In this document: piece by piece, positions 45,206 through 52,793 of the stretch
Numbering within the stretch: position 1 is the stretch's first letter
How the letters are laid out: every line of letters begins with the position of its first letter
Source: Brasilonema sennae CENA114
GTDB lineage: Bacteria > Cyanobacteriota > Cyanobacteriia > Cyanobacteriales > Nostocaceae
Length of the DNA stretch: 64,000 bases
Assembly (NCBI RefSeq): GCF_006968745.1
Contig: NZ_CP030118.1
Location: 5,391,943-5,455,942, forward strand
Reading direction: 5' to 3'
The notes under the pieces: generated by a model
Told to the model about the DNA's origin: nothing
The model's database searches: none
Seen by the model: the letters and a program-made list of their open reading frames with translations, nothing else
Made by a program: the position numbers and the translations under genes

Positions 45206-45772
45206 CTAACTTGAGGCTGAGTTAGTTGCCTGAGAAACTTTTGCTGTAGGTTGACCTCCACCCATGCGAATTTCAGAAGTGAATGAAGCTGTGCTAAAAC
45301 CATCAATACGTTTCACCACACTCACCCGCATCCGCAAATTGGGACTAGCAAACCACAGGCGTTCTTCATAGCACACGGTTTCGTACTCTGTTGTAAAGGT
45401 CAATGCGTCATCAGTGCCTATCTTGTAGCGTCCAACAACTGGGGTTTTCCCAGGAGAATCCATTGCCCGCAGGAATTTGCCTTCATTGGGATTATCTTCA
45501 TCTGGAATAGCAACGAATACTGTAGAACCAGTCTGTTTTTTTTCATTCCCTGCCATAGTGGCATTCCAAGTCACTTTGGCACCGTAACAATTGGGGCTAT
45601 GCTCAACATTGTACTGTTGGCACAGTTTTACTACTTCTGGATGATCACTACTGAGTCTTTCTATGATTGTGTCTGATTTGCCATTTTCTGATTGCTTACA
45701 AGCCAAATCGTGACTGGTACGATGGGAAAACCATTTACCAGGGCTTAACTCAAAAAACTCTTCAATATTCAT
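45206..45772 (-). CDS. cpcS: CpcS/CpeS-family phycobiliprotein chromophore lyase
   Basis: 188 residues from the ATG at 45770-45772 (MNIEEFFELSPGKWFSHRTSH); an in-frame TTG directly upstream is unlikely. The start, the conserved WFSHRTSHDLA segment, YEERLWFASPNLRMRVSV and TSEIRMGG are typical of S-type lyases, which attach bilin to the Cys84-equivalent of phycobiliproteins. The closest remembered match is the near-universal CpcS of Nostoc-type strains. It is followed on the left by a gap and preceded by the nblB-like gene on the same strand. I am confident in the family, less in the exact subtype. Confidence 0.88.
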   Translation of the reverse strand: MNIEEFFELSPGKWFSHRTSHDLACKQSENGKSDTIIERLSSDHPEVVKLCQQYNVEHSPNCYGAKVTWNATMAGNEKKQTGSTVFVAIPDEDNPNEGKFLRAMDSPGKTPVVGRYKIGTDDALTFTTEYETVCYEERLWFASPNLRMRVSVVKRIDGFSTASFTSEIRMGGGQPTAKVSQATNSASS

Positions 45773-45887
45773 CAATGAAATTACCTTGCTTCAAAATCCT
45801 TTTCATTTTCCAAAGTAGCAGGAGGGAGTCACTCGCTTCTCAAACATTCAAAATTCAAAGGTGTAGGGGTGTAGGGGTGTGGGGGAG

Positions 45888-45925
45888 CCAGTACTGCAGG
45901 AGGGTTTCCCTCCGTAGGTATCTGG
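45888..45925. repeat. Inverted copy of the 41571-41608 repeat
   Basis: The reverse complement matches 41571-41608 with two mismatches over 38 bp. Just before it lie tandem GGTGTAGGGG units (about 45860-45881). A shorter related fragment (GGGGGAGCCAGTGCT) occurs near 50479-50493. Confidence 0.75.
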
Positions 45926-46023
45926 CGTGTGTAGGGGAATAAAAGAATAGGAAAATAAATGCATTTTCCCTATCCCCTGGTTAATGTATTTCCGTTACAC
46001 CCTTATACCCCTAGTTTATTTGC

Positions 46024-46695
46024 TTAACCTGCTTCCTCCAAGCGTTTCAGGGAATATTTGGCTGCTTCAGCAACGTGGTTGTGACTATCTTTTTCCAGGT
46101 ATTTTAAAGCTGAAATACTTTTTGGACTGGGAAGCTGACCTAAGGCTTCTGCAAGACGCTGACGCACTAACCAATCATCTGATTGGGCAAAGCGCAAAAT
46201 CAGATCCACAGACTCGATATCTTTGATTTCTCCTAATGCAGCGATCGCCGCTTGTTGTAAAATCACTTCTTCACTGTCCAATGCTTTTATGAGGATTTCA
46301 CGGGCACGACTGTCTTTGAGATTACCAAGTGAAACAGCTGCGCTAAACCGTACTAACCAATCAGTGTCTTCATAAAATATTCGCATTAGGGGTTCAACAG
46401 CTCTAATATCACCCAAATATCCTAAAGCACCCGCAGCATCCGCACGTATACCATAATCCGGGTCAGTTTCTAGGATTCGCACCAAAAGTGGGTAACTTTC
46501 TTCTGTTTGCTTGACTCCCAAAGCAAAGATTGCCATTGATCTCAGTTGCAGAGACTCGTCATCCAAAACTTTTTTAATCAAAGGAAGTGCGTCCTCTGCT
46601 GCAATATGCCTCAATGAGGCGAGGGCTACCATGCGATCGCGCAAATTAGAACTTTCTAACTGGGTAGAAATCTCCTGTAAGCTTGGAGCTGCCAT
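46024..46695 (-). CDS. nblB: HEAT-repeat protein, NblB-like (phycobilisome degradation)
   Basis: 223 residues made almost entirely of about six HEAT-like repeats (for example IRADAAGALGYLGDIRAVEPL, LVRFSAAVSLGNLKDSRAREIL). Length and sequence style match NblB, a CpcE/PecE-related protein needed for phycobilisome breakdown under nutrient stress, possibly by chromophore detachment. Proximity to a CpcS-type lyase gene supports a phycobiliprotein role. A general CpcE-like HEAT protein is the alternative. Confidence 0.7.
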   Translation of the reverse strand: MAAPSLQEISTQLESSNLRDRMVALASLRHIAAEDALPLIKKVLDDESLQLRSMAIFALGVKQTEESYPLLVRILETDPDYGIRADAAGALGYLGDIRAVEPLMRIFYEDTDWLVRFSAAVSLGNLKDSRAREILIKALDSEEVILQQAAIAALGEIKDIESVDLILRFAQSDDWLVRQRLAEALGQLPSPKSISALKYLEKDSHNHVAEAAKYSLKRLEEAG

Positions 46696-46909
46696 CTTGT
46701 TTACTTAAATGAGTTTTACTATTTTTCTTCATATTAAGTATCATTACAAATTCTCAGACAGATTACCTAAACCCAGCAGTAAGTAAATCCGTACCAAATT
46801 GATTTAGAAATCTAACTACAGGAATAATAACTGTAGTATTACAAAATGTTACTCTTTTAAAAATCAAAACAACTTCGTAACAAAATATTCGCATCTAAAG
46901 TTAAAAGCC

Positions 46910-47485
46910 ATGAATATCCAACAAAATCAACACTTTTTTGGTAAAACACTTGGTATAGCGATCGCTACAGCCAGTCTTTTGATCAGCACTCCAACTTTCG
47001 CCCAGACTCCCTCAGCTGCACCGACCAAACCAGCCACCTCAGGTGCTCCAACAACTGGAACAACTGGTGCAGGTACAATTGTCGATGTTGCCAGTTCTAA
47101 TAGTTCTTTCAAAACCCTAGTAAAGGCTGTGAAGGAAGCTGGTCTTGTAGAAACCCTGTCTGGAACTGGTCCATTTACCGTGTTTGCACCCACGGATGCT
47201 GCATTTAATAAGCTACCAAAGGCAACTTTGCAAAAACTACTCAAGCCAGAAAACAAGGCAACTTTGACCAAGATTTTGACCTATCATGTCGTATCTGGTG
47301 CACTTGATTCCAAAAGCCTCAAGTCAGGTTCGGTGAATAGCGTTGAAGGTAGCCCACTTAACGTTAAGGTTGGGAATGGTGTAACGGTGGATAAGGCAAA
47401 AGTTACCAAAGCAGATGTCAAAGCTAGTAATGGCGTGATTCATGCGATTGATACAGTGCTTATTCCTCCAGGAGTGAAGCTGTAG
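46910..47485 (+). CDS. Secreted fasciclin (FAS1) domain protein
   Basis: 191 residues. A signal peptide (about 1-31, ending TFAQ) and a Pro/Thr-rich spacer (about 32-55) precede one FAS1 domain: H1 motif SGTGPFTVFAPTDAAFNKLP, the ILTYHVVSG segment, and H2 NGVIHAIDTVLIPP. FAS1 domains mediate adhesion at the cell surface; the role in cyanobacteria is unclear. It is monocistronic, with a possible CAGCCT/AGGCTG stem-loop at about 47535-47568. Confidence 0.92.
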   Translation: MNIQQNQHFFGKTLGIAIATASLLISTPTFAQTPSAAPTKPATSGAPTTGTTGAGTIVDVASSNSSFKTLVKAVKEAGLVETLSGTGPFTVFAPTDAAFNKLPKATLQKLLKPENKATLTKILTYHVVSGALDSKSLKSGSVNSVEGSPLNVKVGNGVTVDKAKVTKADVKASNGVIHAIDTVLIPPGVKL

Positions 47486-47626
47486 TGTTTGCGCTACAAC
47501 CCCTAACGACATAGACATGTTGGCTTAGAGTTCAGCCTTTCCTTATGTTTCCATAAAAAGATAGGCTGGACGTAGATACATGTTGCTTTGCGTACTGAGT
47601 GCTTTGTAACCTACGCCATATTTACC

Positions 47627-47746
47627 TTAATGATTCTGACGTTCCTTGAGTTGCAGTAATCTTTGCGCTTGGATTTCGCGGCTAATTGGGTAGAAAGACG
47701 GTGACACTAAGCCAAAAATTAAAGCGATCAGATCTGGCTATGTCTT
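47627..47746 (-). pseudogene. C-terminal remnant of an MFS/GPH transporter
   Basis: The minus strand encodes about 39 residues ending FYPISREIQAQRLLQLKER-QNH-stop, clearly similar to the C-terminus of the intact transporter at 48410-49870 (FYPITREMHAQILLQLKER-QNK). An in-frame TAG lies immediately upstream, so only the tail remains. It is the relic of a tandem paralogue or duplication. Confidence 0.8.
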
Positions 47747-47884
47747 GAGCTTACATACTAGTGATCCAGTTTTGTCCAATGATTGGTGAGGCAGCGCGGT
47801 CTTGGGGGTCTCCCCCATGAGCGACTGCCGAACCCGAAGGGTGTATAGCATTTACATTAATCAGTGGACAAAATTCGTTGTTTT

Positions 47885-48262
47885 TCAAAACCTTATGGGA
47901 TAAACCTTTGATCCAACAACGCCAATCAGCACGACAAGACCTAGTGCTCTGCGAAAGTAATTAACGCCTTGAAATAATTCCTCCCATGCCCAAGTAAACA
48001 AGGAGCCAAAAGCCACAGCGTCTAACACTGTATTGATTTCGCCGCTTGTAAAAATGAGTTTGAGTAAACTAGCTACAGCCCACACAATAATTGGTGGGTT
48101 TGGTGGCTCAGCCACAACAATCTGACCTTGGCTGTCGCGGAAGATTTTATCGAATAATGTATTTTCCATTGTTTGAATGCCCGCGATTGCTGCGCGGTTT
48201 ATAAGACCTATAACCAAATCTACATCAGAAACTGATGTGGAATCAGAAGAATTTAACCCCAC
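47885..48262 (-). CDS. Hypothetical membrane protein
   Basis: 125 residues with a GTG start at 48260-48262. The N-terminal half is soluble; two hydrophobic stretches follow (about 60-75 and 105-120, e.g. ALGLVVLIGVVGSKVY). No family recognised. It lies between the transporter remnant and the intact transporter, on the same strand as both, so it may have been inserted between former paralogues. Residue use looks natural for a protein, but the call is moderate. Confidence 0.55.
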   Translation of the reverse strand: MGLNSSDSTSVSDVDLVIGLINRAAIAGIQTMENTLFDKIFRDSQGQIVVAEPPNPPIIVWAVASLLKLIFTSGEINTVLDAVAFGSLFTWAWEELFQGVNYFRRALGLVVLIGVVGSKVYPIRF

Positions 48263-48306
48263 TTGGGCACGACTTGGGAAGATATTGGAATAACTATCAC
48301 ATAATC

Positions 48307-48397
48307 AGGACTTACGCAAAAATAACGTAGTTGTGTCATTGCGACGTAAGGAAGCAATCTCACAATCAAGTTCATTCGTAACTCGTGCGTAAGTCCT
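48307..48397. mobile_element. MITE-like element with AGGACTTACGCA ends
   Basis: 91 bp with perfect 12-bp terminal inverted repeats AGGACTTACGCA and TGCGTAAGTCCT. It has no coding capacity. It lies 12 bp past the stop of the MFS transporter gene and might serve as its 3' stem-loop. Confidence 0.75.
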
Positions 48398-48409
48398 AAT
48401 AATAATCAA

Positions 48410-49870
48410 CTAAAAATCTCTATTCTCTACTTTATTCTGACGTTCCTTAAGCTGCAGTAAAATTTGCGCGTGCATTTCACGAGTAATTGGGTAGAAATAC
48501 GTTAAAATGACGCCACAAATTAATGCGATCGCTGGTATCGGACCAATAGAAAAGCGAATGACTTCTAACACCGAATCTGGTTGGATTGGTATCGGGATTT
48601 CGTTTGTGGGTTTAATATAACCAGCGGTACCCAATTGTTGTAAAACAACGTTAACTGCAATCCCCAAACAGATTTTTTGCACAAATACTATGAAACTATA
48701 AAAAATGCCTTCCCGCCGCTGTCCTGTTTTTAATTCATCCAGTTCAATAATATCAGGTAACATTGACCAGGGAACTAAGTAAGCCACGGATACGCCAAAA
48801 CCTGCCATGACTGCTAAAAAGTACATCAACACAACTTGACCAGGCTGTACGAAAAAGAGTCCTCCCTGGGCGATAATCCACAAACTCATGCCCATAAAGT
48901 ACACGGCTTGTTTGCCATAGCGCCGGCTGATGGCACTCCAAACAAATAGCATAGACATAGCAGTTCCTTGCACCGCCAAAAGCACTAAGCTAATATGCCA
49001 TTGTGGAAGGCGCATCCAACTGGTGACAAAGTAAGGAATGATACCCGCAGTTAGTTGCACAGCTAACCAAGAACACAGATAAATCCCCACCACAAATAAG
49101 AAAGCGCGATTGGTAAAAGCAATTTTGAGTTGCTGCAATAACGGGATAGAGACAGTTTGCTCTGTTTCGGGGTGTAACTTTGCGACAGCTTGAGCACGTT
49201 TTTTGGTTCCCCAAACACACCAATACACAGGTAAAACAGAGATAACCGCACAGATCGCTCCTAGTAATAAAAACTGTTGAGTGCGGTTACCAGGAATCAC
49301 CAGGGAGATGACTAAACCGATAATAAGAGCAAGAATGCTACCGCCAATAGAAAAGGTGAAGCGAAAACTGTTAAGACTGGTGCGTTCGTCGTAGTCTTGG
49401 GTTAGTTCTGCAGTCAGAGCAGTGTATGGTAAATTGACGATTGTATAAAAACTATTAAAAAAAATCGAAATGGCAGTGTAATACCAAAACAAGCTCCACT
49501 GATTCGCCTGATCGTTATTACTAAACTGAGGTACAATCCACTGCAAAAAAAAGAAGACTCCAAAGGGAATTGCTCCCCAAATCATCCAGGGATAGCGTCT
49601 TCCCTGCTGACTTTGGGTGCGATCGCTCAACACCCCCACCATTGGATCGTTAACCGCATCCCACACTTTGCCGATCAGCTGGGTTTGTCCTGCTAATGTG
49701 GGACTTAAACCAGCGACATCTGTGAGGAAGGGAGACAAATAAGAAATCCCAATCATCGCAGTGATCGCCGTACCCAAATCCCCAGCACCAAAAGCAAGTT
49801 TGGTACTCAAATCGAGTTTTTCACTTTCAGGAGTCTGTTGAGAGGAGCCATCAGAAGCAGAATCGCTCAT
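48410..49870 (-). CDS. MFS transporter, GPH (glycoside-pentoside-hexuronide) type
   Basis: 486 residues with about 12 membrane helices. The N-terminal STKLAFGAGDLGTAI and LIGKVWDAVNDPMVGVLSDRT motifs are typical of MelB-like GPH symporters, which move sugars or related solutes with a cation. The substrate cannot be told. Its C-terminal tail is duplicated as a remnant at 47627-47746. The gene is divergent from the phosphoribosyltransferase gene. Confidence 0.9.
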   Translation of the reverse strand: MSDSASDGSSQQTPESEKLDLSTKLAFGAGDLGTAITAMIGISYLSPFLTDVAGLSPTLAGQTQLIGKVWDAVNDPMVGVLSDRTQSQQGRRYPWMIWGAIPFGVFFFLQWIVPQFSNNDQANQWSLFWYYTAISIFFNSFYTIVNLPYTALTAELTQDYDERTSLNSFRFTFSIGGSILALIIGLVISLVIPGNRTQQFLLLGAICAVISVLPVYWCVWGTKKRAQAVAKLHPETEQTVSIPLLQQLKIAFTNRAFLFVVGIYLCSWLAVQLTAGIIPYFVTSWMRLPQWHISLVLLAVQGTAMSMLFVWSAISRRYGKQAVYFMGMSLWIIAQGGLFFVQPGQVVLMYFLAVMAGFGVSVAYLVPWSMLPDIIELDELKTGQRREGIFYSFIVFVQKICLGIAVNVVLQQLGTAGYIKPTNEIPIPIQPDSVLEVIRFSIGPIPAIALICGVILTYFYPITREMHAQILLQLKERQNKVENRDF

Positions 49871-49938
49871 AATATCTTGCGCTCATATTAAAATCAAAGG
49901 AATTTGTCATACATTCTTAGCAATAAATTAAGTTCCCT

Positions 49939-50463
49939 ATGCCAGACCTTTACGTTTCTTGGTCAGATTATCACCAAAAAATTGAACAACTGGCTGCTCA
50001 AATTTATGAATCCGGCTGGAAATTCAACCAAATTGTTTGCCTCGCCAGAGGAGGACTGCGTGTAGGAGATATCCTCTCACGTATTTATAATCAGCCTTTG
50101 GCGATTTTGGCAACCTCATCTTACAGTGGCTCTGGTCAGCAACAAAGGGGTAGCTTAACATTTTCTCATCACTTGACAATGACCACTGAAAATTTAGGTT
50201 CGCGGATTCTTTTGGTAGATGATTTGGTAGACTCTGGAATCACACTCAAGGAAACAATTCCTTGGCTAAAAGAACATAGTGATTCTCCTATTGAGGATAT
50301 TCGTACCGCTGTTATTTGGTACAAAGCCTGTTCAGTGGTAGCACCTAATTACTACGTTGATTATTTGCCTGACAACCCTTGGATACACCAACCTTTTGAA
50401 CCTTACGAGTTGATGAATCCAGAGGATCTTGTGGCAAAGGTGAGTCATCAATTAGGGGTGTAA
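49939..50463 (+). CDS. Phosphoribosyltransferase family protein
   Basis: 174 residues. The PRPP-binding motif RILLVDDLVDSGITLKE is clear, preceded by the N-terminal VCLARGGLRVGDILSR element. It resembles hypoxanthine/xanthine-guanine-type phosphoribosyltransferases in cyanobacteria. The base substrate cannot be assigned from sequence. It is a single gene; the lipid kinase gene follows after 176 bp. Confidence 0.88.
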   Translation: MPDLYVSWSDYHQKIEQLAAQIYESGWKFNQIVCLARGGLRVGDILSRIYNQPLAILATSSYSGSGQQQRGSLTFSHHLTMTTENLGSRILLVDDLVDSGITLKETIPWLKEHSDSPIEDIRTAVIWYKACSVVAPNYYVDYLPDNPWIHQPFEPYELMNPEDLVAKVSHQLGV

Positions 50464-50639
50464 AGGCATAAGGGAGTAGGGGGAGCCAGTGCTCGGCTTA
50501 CACCCCTACACCCCTGTGTTTTTTGAAAGTCTCCACGGATTCTCAAAAATCTTTGGAGGATTAAGATAGAAGAAATTTTCAGCAAAGTTTATATCAGAAG
50601 TAGAAAATTATAGGTAGTACACTACAAAAAACACGGCAA

Positions 50640-51518
50640 ATGAAACATCGTGCACTACTGCTCATAAATACTCACGCCCGCCAAGGGGAAAACCGTCTAG
50701 CTGAAGCAGTTGAATGTCTTAAAGAACTGGGCTTCGATCTGATTGATGAGTTCCCAGAAGAAGCACAACAGTTACACGAAGTTATTACCCGCCACCAACA
50801 TGAAGTTGATTTAGTGATCATTGGTGGTGGTGATGGCACTCTCAATGCTGCGGTAGACGCTTTGGTAGAAACGCAGTTACCTCTAGGAATTATCCCCCTA
50901 GGAACTGCCAACGATTTAGCTAGGACTTTAGAAATTCCAAATTCTCTCCCTGAAGCTTGCAAAATTATTGCCAATAATCAGGTACGACGTATTGATTTGG
51001 GGTGGGTAAATGGTAAACACTTTTTCAATGTAGCAAGCTGTGGACTAAGTGTGAAAATTACTCAGCGACTCACCAAACAAGTGAAGCGTCGTTGGGGAAT
51101 ACTCGCTTACGCGATCACTGCATTGCAAGTGGTTTTGAAATCTCGACCTTTTAGAGCAGAGATTAGTATCAATAACACACCTATCATAGTCAAAACTGTG
51201 CAAATAGCTGTAGGGAATGGTCGATATTATGGTGGTGGTATGGCAGTGGTTCATGATGCCACAATTGATGATCAAAAGTTAGATTTATACAGTGTGGAAA
51301 TTAAACACTGGTGGCAAATTATCCCCTTATTACCTGCCATGCGAAAAGGACGACATATTTATTCGGATCATGTACGTACTATCAGCACTCAAGAAATTGA
51401 GATTCGTACACGTAAACCACGTCCCATCAATACAGATGGTGAAATAACGACCTACACTCCCGCTCAGTTTCGTGTTATTCCTCGTGCTTTAGCTGTGTTT
51501 GTACCATCAAATAAATAA
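50640..51518 (+). CDS. YegS/diacylglycerol-kinase-family lipid kinase
   Basis: 292 residues. It starts LLINTHARQGENR and carries the nucleotide motif IGGGDGTLNAAVDAL and LGTANDLARTLEIP, all typical of DAGK_cat lipid kinases. The C-terminal beta-rich part (KPRPINTDGEI) is complete. It probably phosphorylates a membrane lipid. ExoD follows 86 bp downstream on the same strand, so both may be co-transcribed. Confidence 0.92.
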   Translation: MKHRALLLINTHARQGENRLAEAVECLKELGFDLIDEFPEEAQQLHEVITRHQHEVDLVIIGGGDGTLNAAVDALVETQLPLGIIPLGTANDLARTLEIPNSLPEACKIIANNQVRRIDLGWVNGKHFFNVASCGLSVKITQRLTKQVKRRWGILAYAITALQVVLKSRPFRAEISINNTPIIVKTVQIAVGNGRYYGGGMAVVHDATIDDQKLDLYSVEIKHWWQIIPLLPAMRKGRHIYSDHVRTISTQEIEIRTRKPRPINTDGEITTYTPAQFRVIPRALAVFVPSNK

Positions 51519-51604
51519 TCAATATTTAATTATGACCAATAATCATGCGAAGAATGAGTAAGTTAGAAGATAAGACATTTTATATCTGATAATTTATCAT
51601 TACG

Positions 51605-52210
51605 ATGCAGCTAAAATTTTCTCAAGATATTAAATTCCTGCTGCTAAGGTTAGCCGAACAGCCACTCAGTCTTGGTGATGTTTTGGCAGAAACCTCAGAA
51701 CGTGGTTTTAGCGTGGTCATTACATTATTGGTTTTGCCATTTTTGTTTCCTGTTCCACCTGGATTAACTGGACCTTTTGGTGGCGCTTGCTTGATATTAT
51801 CGGCACAGATGGCTTTGGGGAGGCGATCGCCTTGGTTGCCTAAAAAAATTGCGACATATAAATTTCCCCGTTCTTTTACCCAAGTAATTTTAAAAAACCT
51901 ACAAAAAGTTACCAGAATTTTAGAAAAAATCACTCGTCCTCGATTGGCAAAAGTAGCAGAACATCCTTTGACTTGGCGAATCAATGGGTTTTGTATTTCT
52001 TGGTTAGCAATATTACTAATTTTGCCAATTCCTCTGACTAATCCCATTCCTCCAGTAGGAATATTGCTCTTAGCAGTAGCCACTGTAGAATCTGATGGTT
52101 TATTGATGTCCGTTGGCTACGTTTTCACAGTTTTGACGACTTTACTATTTGGATTCATCTTTTATGCTTTGTGGATGGCTCCAAGTTTATTACCACATTT
52201 TTTCCATTAA
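51605..52210 (+). CDS. exoD: Exopolysaccharide synthesis protein ExoD
   Basis: 201 residues. The family pattern is evident: SLGDVLAETSERGFSVVITLLVLPFLFPVPPG, followed by hydrophobic segments, RRSPWLPKKI, and a second PLTNPIPPVGILLLAVATVESDGLL block. ExoD family membrane proteins were linked to exopolysaccharide production in rhizobia; the mechanism is unknown. It is downstream of the lipid kinase gene. Confidence 0.88.
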   Translation: MQLKFSQDIKFLLLRLAEQPLSLGDVLAETSERGFSVVITLLVLPFLFPVPPGLTGPFGGACLILSAQMALGRRSPWLPKKIATYKFPRSFTQVILKNLQKVTRILEKITRPRLAKVAEHPLTWRINGFCISWLAILLILPIPLTNPIPPVGILLLAVATVESDGLLMSVGYVFTVLTTLLFGFIFYALWMAPSLLPHFFH

Positions 52211-52253
52211 TTTATTAAGACTGGTTGTAGGTTGTCATAAATAAGATTGTGAA

Positions 52254-52283
52254 AGAAAAAACCCTCAGTCATTAACTGAGGGC
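52254..52283 (-). terminator. Intrinsic terminator oriented to the minus strand
   Basis: An 8-bp perfect stem (CCCTCAGT/ACTGAGGG, loop of 5) is flanked on the plus-strand left by AAAAAA, which reads as a T-run for minus-strand transcripts. This orientation supports a minus-strand transcription unit at 52383-52622. It may also help end the exoD transcript. Confidence 0.7.
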
Positions 52284-52382
52284 ATCAATTAGGGTGCATC
52301 TACCATCTCTGTATCCGTCATGAGTTTCTCTGGATCAGGAAGAATAAAAAAGATTCCGTTGTTGTTTCCAGTTTTTTTTGGT

Positions 52383-52622
52383 TTAATTCTTGATGTCGCC
52401 AGCACACTTGTTCTGTTTATCGTTTTTGTCCTTATCCTTCAGACGGCTTGCTTGTTTGAGCACTGGAATATATTGGTTAATCATCCAGATAAGAACCTCT
52501 ATTGTGGAGTCTCCTTGATGAATGCGGTTTTCGGCTTTTACGCAAATTAGTATTGTTTGCAGAATTAGCAACAAAGGGATCGCTTTTTGACTGAAGTTTT
52601 TACCATATTTTTTAGCTGACAT
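52383..52622 (-). CDS. Possible small membrane protein
   Basis: 79 residues from the ATG at 52620-52622. It has a hydrophobic stretch (about 14-28, AIPLLLILQTILICV) and a highly charged Lys/Asp C-terminus. A longer frame starts at 52694, but a TTAACCTTGT...ACAAGGTTAA inverted repeat at 52628-52657 lies directly before this ATG, as in a leader or operator. A minus-strand terminator follows at 52254-52283. A plus-strand frame (52320-52550) overlaps it; I favour the minus strand because of the flanking signals. No family recognised. Confidence 0.4.
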   Translation of the reverse strand: MSAKKYGKNFSQKAIPLLLILQTILICVKAENRIHQGDSTIEVLIWMINQYIPVLKQASRLKDKDKNDKQNKCAGDIKN

Positions 52623-52627
52623 TTGAA

Positions 52628-52657
52628 TTAACCTTGTGTTTAGGTTGACAAGGTTAA
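52628..52657. promoter_or_regulatory. Inverted repeat upstream of small ORF
   Basis: Perfect 10-bp arms TTAACCTTGT and ACAAGGTTAA separated by 10 nt. Placement immediately before the 52622 start suggests an operator or a leader hairpin. Confidence 0.5.
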
Positions 52658-52793
52658 TTATTTTTTTGGGTATTTCCCCAGACAGATTCCCCACGCAGTG
52701 TCTATAATGCTTATAGCATCAGGGTTTGCTGCTTGGGGAAGCTTGTCTGTTTGAGGAAACAAAATTTCTTAAGATTATGTTTATATTTGACTG

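Noticed and set aside
52320..52550. Plus-strand hydrophobic frame
   Set aside because: It overlaps the minus-strand candidate, and the nearby terminator and leader hairpin are oriented to the minus strand.
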